Assembly: GCF_006716425.1 (NCBI RefSeq)
Contig: NZ_VFOZ01000001.1
Span: 744,001 to 808,000 of the forward strand
Direction: 5' to 3'
Origin: Actinoallomurus bryophytorum
Lineage (GTDB): Bacteria; Actinomycetota; Actinomycetes; Streptosporangiales; Streptosporangiaceae
DNA: 64,000 nucleotides
Position numbers and translations under genes: made by a program
Shown here: piece after piece, positions 53,739-62,216 of the stretch
How the letters are laid out: every line of letters starts with the position of its first letter
Numbering within the stretch: position 1 is the first letter of the stretch
Notes under the pieces: model-generated
Database searches by the model: none
Seen by the model: the letters and a program-made list of their open reading frames with translations, nothing else
What the model was told of the DNA's origin: nothing

Positions 53739-53757
53739 GGGACTTCGAGACAGGCTC
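53739..53757 (-). repeat. copy of the dispersed CTGTCTCGAARTCC motif
   Basis: On the minus strand it reads GAGCCTGTCTCGAAGTCCC and begins at the last base of the XRE gene's stop codon. The other copies are at 930-946 and 45240-45256. Confidence 0.7.
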
Positions 53758-54662
53758 TAGGAATCGCCGAGGATGCGGGTAAGCGTGTCCTGGATCTCCG
53801 AGGCCGGCTCGGCATCGATACAGAGCCGCTCCATCACCATGTGGTAGTGGTCGACGTCCTCGCGCTTGTCGAGGTACAGCGCGCTGGTCAGCTGCTCGAG
53901 GTAGACCACGTCGGGCAGGTCGCGGTCGGCGAACCTCAGGATGCTGAACGGTCCCCCGGCCGCCGCGTGGCCGCCCCGCGCGAACGGCACGACCTGCAGC
54001 GTGACGTTCGGCAGCTCGGTCACCTCGAGCAGGTGCTCCAGCTGCCTGCGCATGACCCGCTTGCCGCCCAGTGGACGCCGCAGCACGGCCTCGTCCACCA
54101 CCGCCCACAGGTGCGGCGGGTCGCCTGCCTCCAGCAGCGACTGCCGGCGCATACGCAGCCCCACACGCCGCTCCACCTCGTGTCCGGGGGCGGACGGGTG
54201 GCCGAGCAGGGTGACGGCGCGGGCGTAGTCCTCCGTCTGCAGGAGCCCGGGTACGAACTGGACCTCATACGTCCGGATGCGGGAGGCGGCCTCCTCGAGG
54301 CCGATGTAGATCTCGAACCAGTTGGGCAGGATGTCGGAGTAGCTGTGCCACCAGCCGGGTTCGTTCGCCCGGTCGGCGAGCGTCAGCATGCCCTTCTGCT
54401 CGTCGTCGTCGGTGACGCCGTAGAGGGTCAGCAGGTCGGCGACGTCGCGCCGGCGGCACCGTACGCGGCCCAGCTCCATGCGGCTGATCTTGGAGTGGGA
54501 AGCACGAATGGCGGCGCCGGCCTCCTCGCACGTGATCTGGCTCCGCTCCCGCAACCGGCGCAGCTGAGAGCCCAGCACGATGCGCAACACCGTCGGGCCA
54601 CCACGGTGGTCACCGAAGATGTCGGTGGTGGCCGCCTCCCCGCCAGGCTGGGACCCGATCAT
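53757..54662 (-). CDS. XRE-family regulator with DUF5753 (WhiJ-like)
   Basis: 301 residues. A helix-turn-helix (LRERSQITCEEAGAAIRASH, SKISRMELGRVRCRR at about 40-75) is followed by the DUF5753 domain (EYIQ-type segment SDILPNWFEIYIGLEEAASR, FVPGLLQTEDYARAV, LNVTLQVVPFARGG-like). This is the WhiJ/BldB-associated regulator type of Streptomyces development. ATG at 54662 has GGGGAG upstream; a GTG at 54680 is the alternative. It is followed downstream on the chromosome by the DUF574 methyltransferase. Confidence 0.93.
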   Translation of the reverse strand: MIGSQPGGEAATTDIFGDHRGGPTVLRIVLGSQLRRLRERSQITCEEAGAAIRASHSKISRMELGRVRCRRRDVADLLTLYGVTDDDEQKGMLTLADRANEPGWWHSYSDILPNWFEIYIGLEEAASRIRTYEVQFVPGLLQTEDYARAVTLLGHPSAPGHEVERRVGLRMRRQSLLEAGDPPHLWAVVDEAVLRRPLGGKRVMRRQLEHLLEVTELPNVTLQVVPFARGGHAAAGGPFSILRFADRDLPDVVYLEQLTSALYLDKREDVDHYHMVMERLCIDAEPASEIQDTLTRILGDS

Positions 54663-54730
54663 GTGCTCCCCTAAGGACACTGGAATCGGCCCAGTGTCCC
54701 ACTGGAGCCCTCAGATGCAAAGCGCTTGCC

Positions 54731-54967
54731 TCAAGCAAGCATGTGATCGAAGTCGCCGTCCTTGGCGCCCTTGATGAAGGCGTCGATCTCGGCTCGTGTG
54801 TAGAGCAGGGCGGGACCGTCCGGGAACCGCGAGTTACGTATCGCGATCTCACCGCACGGCAGCTCCGCCAACTCCACGCAGTTGCCACTCGGGTTGCTGA
54901 CACGGCTCTTGAGCCAACTGGCCTCCTGCAGGTAGGTGGCCGATATTCCGTTGTAGGCCTGATACAT
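54731..54967 (-). CDS. DUF397 protein (BldB-like partner)
   Basis: 78 residues: LQEASWLKSRVSNPSGNCVE, LAELPCGEIAIRNSRFPDGP, YTRAEIDAFIKGAKDGDFD, the complete DUF397 fold. The start at 54967 follows GGAGGG by 5 bases; the frame runs on upstream to 55348 through the TGCA-rich repeats, which is unlike the family. These proteins pair with XRE/DUF5753 regulators. It lies 68 bases upstream of the XRE start on the same strand. Confidence 0.9.
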   Translation of the reverse strand: MYQAYNGISATYLQEASWLKSRVSNPSGNCVELAELPCGEIAIRNSRFPDGPALLYTRAEIDAFIKGAKDGDFDHMLA

Positions 54968-55049
54968 CTCGCCCTCCAAGCCGTCGTTCGAGGACTGCCC
55001 GGCCGGTAACCGGTCGAGCCGCTCCCCCCGGGACAGCGCCACGCTCGTG

Positions 55050-55093
55050 CACTTGCACGTGCATTCGTGCGTGCAAGTGTGCTTGCATATGCA
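55050..55093. promoter_or_regulatory. TGCA-rich inverted repeats between DUF397 and ATPase genes
   Basis: CACTTGCACG (55050-55059) and CGTGCAAGTG (55070-55079) are perfect 10-base arms with a 10-base spacer, followed by the palindrome TGCATATGCA (55084-55093). The whole stretch is made of TGCA words. It is a likely multi-site operator, perhaps for the XRE regulator. Confidence 0.6.
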
Positions 55094-55142
55094 CGACTTG
55101 AGGAGCAAGATAGCGGAACGACGCACCACGCGCCTTGCGACG

Positions 55143-55664
55143 ATGACGACTCCCCCAGGGTTCGCAATGAACTTCCCGCCGCCGAGCGAGACCACCGGTA
55201 TCCCCCTCAATGACCAGGGGTGGGATGACTGGCTCCGCCCTTTCGCCGATAACCCCCGGTCGAACGGGGATCGGCCCTTGGTCGCATCCAGGAACCTTCC
55301 CCCCGAGGTTGAATCGCCAGGAATTGCCCGAAATGTGACTAAAGCCACACTTGTCCGGTGGAGTCTGGGTGAGTTCTATGACGACGCCGCGGTGGTCGTC
55401 TCCGAACTCGTGACGAATGCCATCCGTTATGGACTCCGCCCGGGCGTCGGCTATCCGCTGCGGCTGGTCCTCGTACGCTACGAACGCCAGCTCGTGTGCA
55501 TGGTCACCGATCCGGCCGACGCGGCTCCGACGATGAGAGAGCCCGACTGGATCACCGAGACCGGCCGCGGCCTGCACATCATCGAGGCGATGAGCCGCGC
55601 CTGGGGCTGGACCCCGCTACTGCAGGGCGGAAAGGCCGTCTGGGCGTCCTTCTCCATCATCTGA
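55143..55664 (+). CDS. GHKL ATPase / anti-sigma-factor-like protein
   Basis: About 173 residues. The GHKL (HATPase_c_2) domain has the N-box DAAVVVSELVTNAIRYGLRP and the G-box-like TETGRGLHIIEAMSRAWGW. This is the RsbW/SpoIIAB-like class found next to XRE/DUF397 genes in actinomycetes (AbaA-locus type). The start is uncertain: ATG at 55143 or 55167; neither has a good ribosome-binding site. Its last 48 bases overlap the convergent DUF2332 gene. Confidence 0.85.
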   Translation: MTTPPGFAMNFPPPSETTGIPLNDQGWDDWLRPFADNPRSNGDRPLVASRNLPPEVESPGIARNVTKATLVRWSLGEFYDDAAVVVSELVTNAIRYGLRPGVGYPLRLVLVRYERQLVCMVTDPADAAPTMREPDWITETGRGLHIIEAMSRAWGWTPLLQGGKAVWASFSII

Positions 55665-56690
55665 GTCCCCGGCGGGCGCCGAAAGCCACTCGGCGTGCCC
55701 GTCCCCGAACGCCAGCGCGCGGGCCCCACGGTCGCTGTGACGCAGCTCGAGGGTGAACCCCAGCTTGTCGGTGTCGCCCTCGTAGGACAGATGGAACAGC
55801 TCGTGGTCCCGGGCGATCTCCGCGATCGCCGCGTCGAACCCCTCCCGGCGCTCGTACGGCACGTGCAGCCGCGTCGCCGAGTGAAAGACCACCACCGGCA
55901 TGCCGCGCGGCACCCCGGCCACCACCTCCGGAAGCACGGCGGCCATGTCTCCGGCGACGGTACGCGGCGGATCGGCCGCCACGACCCGCAGGGCCGCGTC
56001 CTGGAGCGCCGCCTGCGCGGTGTTCTCCGGCCAGATCAACCCGCGAAGCCACAGCCGTTCGTCGGGGTCGGTGGCGTCGATCGGGTTGAGGTCCACGCCC
56101 ACCCGGTCCGCGATCACCGGAATCCGATCCAGGCCGGTCGGCGCGGGCCCCTCCCGCCACTCGGCCGACACGACCACGGGTGAGGACGGGTTCCCCCACG
56201 TACGCCCCGCCAGCTCGTACCGGTACTCGTCGAACCGCAGCTGCAGGCCCGCGCTGCAGCCGACCTCGATCAGCATCACCGGCTCGCTTGTCATCGACGC
56301 CACCGCCGCCATGCCGACGCGCAGTACGGCGGAGCGTTTCACGACGTTCGTCTGCACGAGGCGGTGGCGCATCAGGTCGACGATCTCGGCCCGCCGGCCC
56401 AGGCAGAAGTCGGTGAACGCCGGTCCCGGGTCACCGGTCGCCGTGCCGCCGAGCGAGCGGTACCAGGCCGCCAGCTCGTGTCCCCCGTCCCGCAGCAGCA
56501 GGTAGTGCACCGAGGCGAGCAGCAGGTTCGGGGGTAGCTGGCCGGCTCGGGCCTGTTCCGCGATGGCGAGCAGGCGGTCATCGCCCGCGACCACCTGGAC
56601 GAGCCGCCCGTACAGCGGCGAAGTGGGGAAGAGAGGCGGTGAGGCCGCGAACATGCCGGCGAGCCCGAAGTCGTCCTTGGCTGTGCTCAT
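55617..56690 (-). CDS. DUF2332-family protein
   Basis: 357 residues matching what I know of DUF2332: ASPLYGRLVQVVAGD-like start, PNLLLASVHYLLLRDGGHEL, IEVGCSAGLQLRFDEYRYEL, DLNPIDATDPDERLWLRGLI, then a late HSATRLHVPYERREGF. The IEVGCSAGLQL loop recalls a SAM-binding glycine motif, so a methyltransferase-like fold is conceivable. ATG at 56690 (MSTAKDDFGLAG) has GAGG upstream. It overlaps the ATPase gene end-to-end. Confidence 0.85.
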   Translation of the reverse strand: MSTAKDDFGLAGMFAASPPLFPTSPLYGRLVQVVAGDDRLLAIAEQARAGQLPPNLLLASVHYLLLRDGGHELAAWYRSLGGTATGDPGPAFTDFCLGRRAEIVDLMRHRLVQTNVVKRSAVLRVGMAAVASMTSEPVMLIEVGCSAGLQLRFDEYRYELAGRTWGNPSSPVVVSAEWREGPAPTGLDRIPVIADRVGVDLNPIDATDPDERLWLRGLIWPENTAQAALQDAALRVVAADPPRTVAGDMAAVLPEVVAGVPRGMPVVVFHSATRLHVPYERREGFDAAIAEIARDHELFHLSYEGDTDKLGFTLELRHSDRGARALAFGDGHAEWLSAPAGDSDDGEGRPDGLSALQ

Positions 56691-56710
56691 GCCCTCGATC
56701 GTCGCAAGGA

Positions 56711-56744
56711 CGGTCAACTACGGTCAACATTGATTTTAATCAAT
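56711..56744. promoter_or_regulatory. direct repeats and palindrome before AfsR-like gene
   Basis: CGGTCAAC occurs at 56711 and 56721, a 10-base period like the heptad repeats bound by SARP/OmpR-type domains. ATTGATT-TT-AATCAAT (56729-56744) is a perfect dyad immediately after. Both lie in the 95-base gap between DUF2332 and the AfsR-like gene and may control both. Confidence 0.55.
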
Positions 56745-56785
56745 AGAGTGGCCCAGGATTTCCGGCATGCGCGACAATCAGCGCC

Positions 56786-59700
56786 ATGTGGTTCGGCATT
56801 CTTGGCGCGACGGAGGTACGGTCCGCCGACGGCGGCGCCGTACCGGTCGGCGGACCACGCGTACGGTCGCTCCTCGCCCTCCTGCTGCTGAACGCCGGGC
56901 GGCTGGTCGCCACCGAACGACTGATCGACGGGCTGTACGGCGACGACCCGCCCGCCGGTGCCGCCAACGCCCTGCAGTCCCAGGTCTCCCGGCTGCGCCG
57001 CGGGCTCATGGACGCGGCTGACAGCGTGGAGTTCCACGCCGCCGGCTACCGGCTCGCCGTCGACCCGGACGACGTCGACGTCCACCGGTTCGAGCGTCTC
57101 ACCAGGGACGGACGCCAGGCCCTGAACGCCGGCGACGCGTCACGCGCGTCCGCCCTGCTGCGGGAGGCGCTCGGCCTGTGGCGCGGACCGGCACTCGCCG
57201 ACGTGACCGGGGCACCGTTCGCCGAGGCCCAGATCGCCCGGCTCGAAGAGCTGCGCGTCTCGGCCGTCGAGGACCGCGCCGAGGCCGAGCTGAAGCTGGG
57301 CGGCCACCGCGACCTCGTCCCCGAGCTGCGCGATCTCGTCGCGGCGAACCCTCTACGCGAGCGTGCGTACGGCCAGCTCATGCGGGCCCTGTACGCGGGA
57401 GGGCGGCAGGCCGAGGCCCTCACCGTCTTCGAGGACGCACGGCGGACCCTCGCCGAAGAACTCGGCACCGACCCCTCTCCCGAGCTCACCGCGGTGCATC
57501 TCGCCGTGCTGCGTGCCGAGCCCGCCCTTGCCGCGCCGGCCGAGACGCCGTACGCGGCCCCGGCCGGGCCCGCCAGGCTCCCGGCCCAGCTGACCAGCTT
57601 CGTGGGACGTGAGGAGGAGCTCCAGCGGATCGGCAAGCTGCTCGCCGCCGGTCGTCTCGTCACCCTTCTCGGCCCCGGTGGTGCCGGCAAGACCCGGCTG
57701 GCGATCGAGGCCGTGGGCCAGGAGCGGTGCGAGGTCTGCTTCGTCGACCTGGCCCCGGTCGAGGGTGTCTCCTCGCCCGACGCGATGCCCGTGGCCCAGG
57801 CGGTGATCGAATCCCTCGGCCTGCGGGAGTCCGGGCTGTTCGCGTCGGCGCCCGAGCTGCCCGACCCGGTCGGAAGGCTGGTCGCGGCCCTGTCCGAACG
57901 CCGGATCCTGCTCATCCTCGACAACTGCGAGCACGTCATCGAGGAGGCCGCCCGGCTCACGCATCGGCTCCTCGGCGCCTGTCCTCTCCTCCGCGTGCTC
58001 GCGACGAGCCGTGAGGCACTCGGCATCACCGGGGAGGCGCTGTGCCCGCTGCCGCCACTCGCGCTGCCCCCGCCCGCCACCGACGCCCCGGAGGCCCTCG
58101 GGTATCCGGCCGTACGCCTGTTCGCCGACCGGGCCACCGCCGTACGCCCCGGCCTGGACCCGGCCGCCGAGCTTCCGGCGATCCAGCGGATCTGTGCCGC
58201 GCTCGACGGGCTGCCGCTGGCCATCGAGCTGGCGGCCGCGCGGCTACGGTCGCTGACCGTCGAGGAGGTCGCGGCGCGCCTGGACGACCGGTTCCGGCTG
58301 CTGTCGCGCGGTGACCGTACGAAGGCGCCGCGGCACCGGACGCTTCGCGCCGTGGTCGAGTGGAGCTGGGACCTCCTCGGGGAGGACGAACAGAGGCTCG
58401 CCCGGCGGCTCACGGTCTTCGCCGGTGGCGCGACTCCGGAGGCCGCGGCGCGCGTGTGCGGGCTGCCCGACGTCGACGAGCTCCTCGCCGACCTCGTGGA
58501 CAAGTCGCTCGTCGAGGACGCCGGCGGCCGCTACCGCATGCTGGACACGATCCGGGTGTTCTGCGCGGAGCGGCTGGCCGAGGCGGGTGAGGAGGAGTCC
58601 ACGCACGCGGCGCACACCGCGTACTTCCTCGGTCTGGCCGAGACCGCCGAGTCCTACCTCCGGCGCGCCGAGCAGGTGGACTGGCTGGCCAGGCTGGGCG
58701 CCGACCATGGCAACCTCGTGGCCGCGCTGCGGTGGGCCGTGCGCGGCGACCAGGCGTCGGCGCTCCGGCTGCTCGCCGCGCTGTCGTCGTACTGGTGGCT
58801 GCGCGGCCTGCGCAGCGAAGGCGCCCCCATCGCCCTCGAGCTGCTCGACCTCATCGGACCCGAGCCGCTCGCGGGGATGGAGGAGGAGTACGTGCTCGCC
58901 ATCATGATCGCCGTACACGGCGGATCCCAGGGACCGCGGACCCGCGACCACAAGCGGACCGTCGAGTCGATCCTGTCGGGCCTGGGTCCGGAGCATCCGC
59001 CGCTGCGGCCGATGGTGACCGTGCTCTGGGCGCTGATGACCGGCCCCTCCCACACGAACATCGAGCTGCAGGAGCGGCTCATGGGCCGGGATCCGTGGTC
59101 GCTGGCGCTCCGCCATCTCGGGTGGGGCTACATCCGCATATTCGGCGGCGACGTGACCGGCGCCGAGGCGGAGTTCGAGGCGGGCATCGTGGGCTTCCGC
59201 GCGATCGGCGACCGCTGGGGCCTCGCCGGACTGCTCGCGGCGCAGGCACGGCTCGCCGCCGGCCGCGGTGAGGACGACCGCTCACTCGCGCTGGCCGACG
59301 AGGCGTTCGAGCTGGTCCGGCAGCTCGGCGCGGTCGAGGACCTGGCGGACCTGCTGTGCCTGCGCGCCGAGGGGATGACGCGCTCCGGCGACTTCGCGCA
59401 GGCGCACGCCTGCTACGAGCGAGCCGCTGAGTTCGCCCGTACGTCGGGCGCGCCCGAGACGGTGGCACAGGTCCGGCGCGGCCTCGGCGAGCTGGCACGG
59501 ACGAGGGGCGATCTGGCCGAGGCCCGGCGGTGCTACGAGAACGCGCTGAGCGCCTGCACGACGGAGTCGTTCGGCGTCATGGAGGTACGGGCGCACGTCC
59601 TCATCGGCCTCGGGCGGGTGGCCGAGGCCGAGGGCGACGCCGCCGGGGCCGCCTCCCGCTATCGCGAGGCGCTGACCGTCAGCCCCGGCGACCTGCGGGC

Positions 59701-59947
59701 CGCGGCGAGCGCCGTCGAGGGCATGGCCGGGGTTGCGTTGTTCGACGATGACGGAGAACGCGCCGCGCTGCTGCTCGGCGCCGGGCCCGCGCTGCGCGGC
59801 ATGTCCGTGGCCGGTGATCCGGACGTGGCCCGCGCCTCCCGCCGGGCGCGGGAGCTGCTCGGGGACGCCGCGTACACGTCGGCCTATGACCGCGGTGCGG
59901 CGATGTCGCGCGAGGAGATCCTCACCCTCATGGCGCCCGGCCGGTGA
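56786..59947 (+). CDS. AfsR/SARP-family regulator (BTAD, STAND ATPase, TPR)
   Basis: 1053 residues. An OmpR-type DNA-binding domain (MWFGILGATEVRSADGGAVP ... NALQSQVSRLRRGL) leads into a bacterial transcriptional activation domain (about 95-240, LRERAYGQLMRALYAGGRQA). A STAND/NB-ARC ATPase follows, with Walker A LLGPGGAGKTRLA (about 292-304), LLILDNCEHV and GLPLAIELAAARLRSL. The C-terminal third is TPR-rich. Such proteins act as signal-gated activators, often of antibiotic clusters; none is in the window. Confidence 0.93.
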   Translation: MWFGILGATEVRSADGGAVPVGGPRVRSLLALLLLNAGRLVATERLIDGLYGDDPPAGAANALQSQVSRLRRGLMDAADSVEFHAAGYRLAVDPDDVDVHRFERLTRDGRQALNAGDASRASALLREALGLWRGPALADVTGAPFAEAQIARLEELRVSAVEDRAEAELKLGGHRDLVPELRDLVAANPLRERAYGQLMRALYAGGRQAEALTVFEDARRTLAEELGTDPSPELTAVHLAVLRAEPALAAPAETPYAAPAGPARLPAQLTSFVGREEELQRIGKLLAAGRLVTLLGPGGAGKTRLAIEAVGQERCEVCFVDLAPVEGVSSPDAMPVAQAVIESLGLRESGLFASAPELPDPVGRLVAALSERRILLILDNCEHVIEEAARLTHRLLGACPLLRVLATSREALGITGEALCPLPPLALPPPATDAPEALGYPAVRLFADRATAVRPGLDPAAELPAIQRICAALDGLPLAIELAAARLRSLTVEEVAARLDDRFRLLSRGDRTKAPRHRTLRAVVEWSWDLLGEDEQRLARRLTVFAGGATPEAAARVCGLPDVDELLADLVDKSLVEDAGGRYRMLDTIRVFCAERLAEAGEEESTHAAHTAYFLGLAETAESYLRRAEQVDWLARLGADHGNLVAALRWAVRGDQASALRLLAALSSYWWLRGLRSEGAPIALELLDLIGPEPLAGMEEEYVLAIMIAVHGGSQGPRTRDHKRTVESILSGLGPEHPPLRPMVTVLWALMTGPSHTNIELQERLMGRDPWSLALRHLGWGYIRIFGGDVTGAEAEFEAGIVGFRAIGDRWGLAGLLAAQARLAAGRGEDDRSLALADEAFELVRQLGAVEDLADLLCLRAEGMTRSGDFAQAHACYERAAEFARTSGAPETVAQVRRGLGELARTRGDLAEARRCYENALSACTTESFGVMEVRAHVLIGLGRVAEAEGDAAGAASRYREALTVSPGDLRAAASAVEGMAGVALFDDDGERAALLLGAGPALRGMSVAGDPDVARASRRARELLGDAAYTSAYDRGAAMSREEILTLMAPGR

Positions 59948-60015
59948 GGGCGGTGCGTGGGGGCCGGTAGCGACGCCGGAACCGTCGTCTCGGTGAACGC
60001 GGGTGCGTTTATGAC

Positions 60016-60052
60016 AAAAGGGCTGACCGCCTTTATAGCGATCAACCCTTTT
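60016..60052 (-). terminator. terminator after tRNA-Glu
   Basis: On the minus strand AAAAGGGTTGA pairs with TCAGCCCTTTT (one mismatch, 15-base loop) and ends in a T-run. It lies 6 bases beyond the tRNA and faces the AfsR gene end. Confidence 0.75.
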
Positions 60053-60057
60053 CGATG

Positions 60058-60130
60058 TAGTCCCGACCGGATTTGAACCGGCGTTACCGCCTTGAGAGGG
60101 CGGCGTCCTAGGCCACTAGACGACGGGACC
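60058..60130 (-). tRNA. tRNA-Glu (anticodon CTC)
   Basis: 73 nucleotides, folding as a cloverleaf. Acceptor GGTCCCG pairs with CGGGACT (last pair G-U); D-arm GTCTAGTGGCCTAGGAC; anticodon stem CCGCC/GGCGG with loop CTCTCAA, giving anticodon CTC; T-arm GCCGG-TTCAAAT-CCGGT. No CCA is encoded. It decodes GAG. Confidence 0.95.
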
Positions 60131-60380
60131 TCATGTGCCCGCTTGGTCTCCCTTGTGGGCGACGCCCAGCTTAGCGGACGTTCTCCCGTTGTACGAACCG
60201 GGTTCTTCGAACCCGGTACCTACAAGAGAAGCGGCCGCCTTCAGTGGATGCCAGGCGACCTGCCGGGATACCGGCGCCGCCAGCATACCGATGGACGACG
60301 TCGGCGCCAAACGAGGCGACCCGCGCTCTCCCGCCCGTTCACGCGGGTCATTTTCCGCGGCTTTGAGCCCGCGCGGACTC

Positions 60381-61169
60381 TTAGTACCGCAGATCGGCGA
60401 GGACGCCGTAGTGGTCCGAGGGCAGGACGCCGCCGACCGCCTCGGTCCCGATCACCTCGCAGTGGACGGGATGGCCGGCGCCGCCGCGGCGCGGCCACGC
60501 GGAGAACACGTGGTCGATCCGGCGGTCGGGCCACAGCGCCGGGGCGGCCCAGGGGTTGTCCCGAGCCCAGGTGTACCCGGGTCCGCCGGTGCCGGCGGTG
60601 TCCCACGCGTCGTAACAGACGAGCTCCGGCACTGCGGGAGCGGACTTCCCGGTGAGCATGCGGATCTCGTCGCTGTCGGGGTCGGCGTTGAAGTCGCCGC
60701 ACACGATCGTCGGGTACCAGCGGCGCTGGAGGCTCGCGACGAACGCGGCCGCCTCGCGTACCTGCGCCTGACGCACCGCACTGTGCTCCAGCCGCCAGGT
60801 CAGCGCCACCAGGAAGACCTGTACCGGGCCTCGCGGGCCGGCGATCTGGGCGAACAGGACGGCACCGGTGGCGTCCTCGGGGCCGGCGAGCGGCCGCTGC
60901 TCGTGCCGTTCGATGGGCCAGCGGGACAGGACGGCCAGCCCGGAGTCCTCCTCACCGGCGAAGACCTGGTGCGGCATCCCGAGCCGTCGTCCCGGCTCGC
61001 CCCACGCCTCGACCAGCCCGACGATGTCCGGATCATGGCGTGCGAGGGTCTCCCGTATGGCGGTCTCCCGCTGCTCCCAGGGCCCGAATCGCGCCCAGAC
61101 GTTCCACGAGACGAGCCGCAGCGTGGTCTCGATGAGAGGCCCGTACGGCTCGGCGATGTCGTACGCCAT
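60381..61169 (-). CDS. endonuclease/exonuclease/phosphatase family protein
   Basis: 262 residues of the DNase I-like EEP fold: LRLVSWNVWARF, the catalytic Glu in GLVEAWGEPG, IVCGDFNADPDSDE, WPDRRIDHVF and the final SDHYGVLADL. There is no signal peptide, so it is cytoplasmic. Substrate could be nucleic acid, phosphoinositide-like lipid or another phosphodiester. ATG at 61169. Confidence 0.9.
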   Translation of the reverse strand: MAYDIAEPYGPLIETTLRLVSWNVWARFGPWEQRETAIRETLARHDPDIVGLVEAWGEPGRRLGMPHQVFAGEEDSGLAVLSRWPIERHEQRPLAGPEDATGAVLFAQIAGPRGPVQVFLVALTWRLEHSAVRQAQVREAAAFVASLQRRWYPTIVCGDFNADPDSDEIRMLTGKSAPAVPELVCYDAWDTAGTGGPGYTWARDNPWAAPALWPDRRIDHVFSAWPRRGGAGHPVHCEVIGTEAVGGVLPSDHYGVLADLRY

Positions 61170-61191
61170 CCGCCGAAGATATACCCGGGCC

Positions 61192-61587
61192 TTACGCTCG
61201 GCCGAGCGCGTCGTAGCCGACGAAGGCGAACCTGGCGGCGCCCCCGGCCAGTGGCCACGACTCGCCGCCGAAACGGTGGGCCCCGACGCCGAAAGCCATG
61301 CTCGGGTCGGACAGCCATGATCGGTCGAAGCCGCGCTCCCGGAACCAGCCACGCTCCCCGAACCAGCCACGCTCCTCGAACCAGCCGCGCGCGTACGTCG
61401 TCGCGGCGAGGGTGGTCGGCGAGGACGCCGATCAGGTCACGGCCCTGCCCGGCGCACAGGCTGATCACCTGGATCCGGGCGGGCGGGCGTCCAGTACGAG
61501 CCGGATCCGCTCCTCGACGACCCGTAACCGCCGCGCGAGCTCCGAGCCCGGGCGGTCGTGGTCGTCGTGCCATGCCCGCCAGTCCAT
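61192..61587 (-). pseudogene. broken class I SAM methyltransferase with central deletion
   Basis: ATG at 61587 opens MDWRAWHDDHDRPGSELARR, which reaches a stop after ARPPGSR. A frameshift in a GCCC-rich run resumes as RIQVISLCAGQGRDLIGVLA (SAM-binding motif). The sequence then jumps, after RARLV, to a C-terminal segment in another frame: GWFEERG repeats, then WLSDPSMAFGVGAHRFGGE and a TAA. About 100 central residues of the family are missing. Confidence 0.75.
61337..61390 (-). repeat. 18-bp triplication inside the methyltransferase remnant
   Basis: Three 18-base units related to GAACCAGCCACGCTCC lie head to tail and encode repeated GWFxER on the minus strand. Units differ by one or two bases. 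Confidence 0.8.
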
Positions 61588-61589
61588 GC

Positions 61590-62150
61590 TCAGGACATCT
61601 CCTCAGGCCAGCGGCCGAGAATGTGGAGGCGGACCAGCGCCGCGTGGGAGAGCGGGGTGGCGAGGTCCGCGACGTCGCCGTTGGTGGTGTAGTCGAGCAG
61701 CACGACGTCCTGCTCCCCCGCGAGACCGCGCAGGTCCTCGACCAGGCCGGCGGTCCGGTGCTCCAGGACCCAGCGGTAGGCGGGCAGGTAGATGCGGCGC
61801 CGTGCGGTCTCGTACGGCAGCAGTCCCTCGCCGTACAGGCCGTCACGATGGCCGAGCACAGGACCGTATCTGCGCACCGTCCGCTTGAGCCCGGTCATGC
61901 CGGTGACGTCGAGCTTGGCGGGGTCGGTGCCGGCCGACTCGAAGACCTTGAGCGCCTGCCAGATGCCCTCGACGGACTGGGCGGTGACCCCGGCCGTGAG
62001 CGGGACGGGGATGCCGCCGTGCGGGTAGAACGGGCTCAGGCGTACCCAGGGCTCGTCCGCCTTGGAGGTCACGTCGATGATCCGCGCGCCGGGAAACTCC
62101 GTGACGAGCGTGGCCGCCGAGCGGCGGCGGCTCGCTATGTGGATCGGCAT
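61590..62150 (-). CDS. conserved actinobacterial protein (possibly DUF6939)
   Basis: 186 residues: MPIHIASRRRSAATLVTEFP, ARIIDVTSKADEPWVRLSPF, GLKRTVRRYGPVLGHRDGL, RRRIYLPAYRWVLEHRTAGL and a C-terminal LSHAALVRLHILGRWP. Soluble, no known catalytic motif. The sequence looks well conserved and I tentatively place it in DUF6939. The start has AAGGGGG upstream. It lies just upstream of the methyltransferase remnant, 2 bases apart. Confidence 0.7.
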   Translation of the reverse strand: MPIHIASRRRSAATLVTEFPGARIIDVTSKADEPWVRLSPFYPHGGIPVPLTAGVTAQSVEGIWQALKVFESAGTDPAKLDVTGMTGLKRTVRRYGPVLGHRDGLYGEGLLPYETARRRIYLPAYRWVLEHRTAGLVEDLRGLAGEQDVVLLDYTTNGDVADLATPLSHAALVRLHILGRWPEEMS

Positions 62151-62216
62151 GCCGGCCCCCTTCTCATCCGGGGTCCAGCATGGTGGGCAGGGCCGACATT
62201 TTCTGCCGGGTACGCC

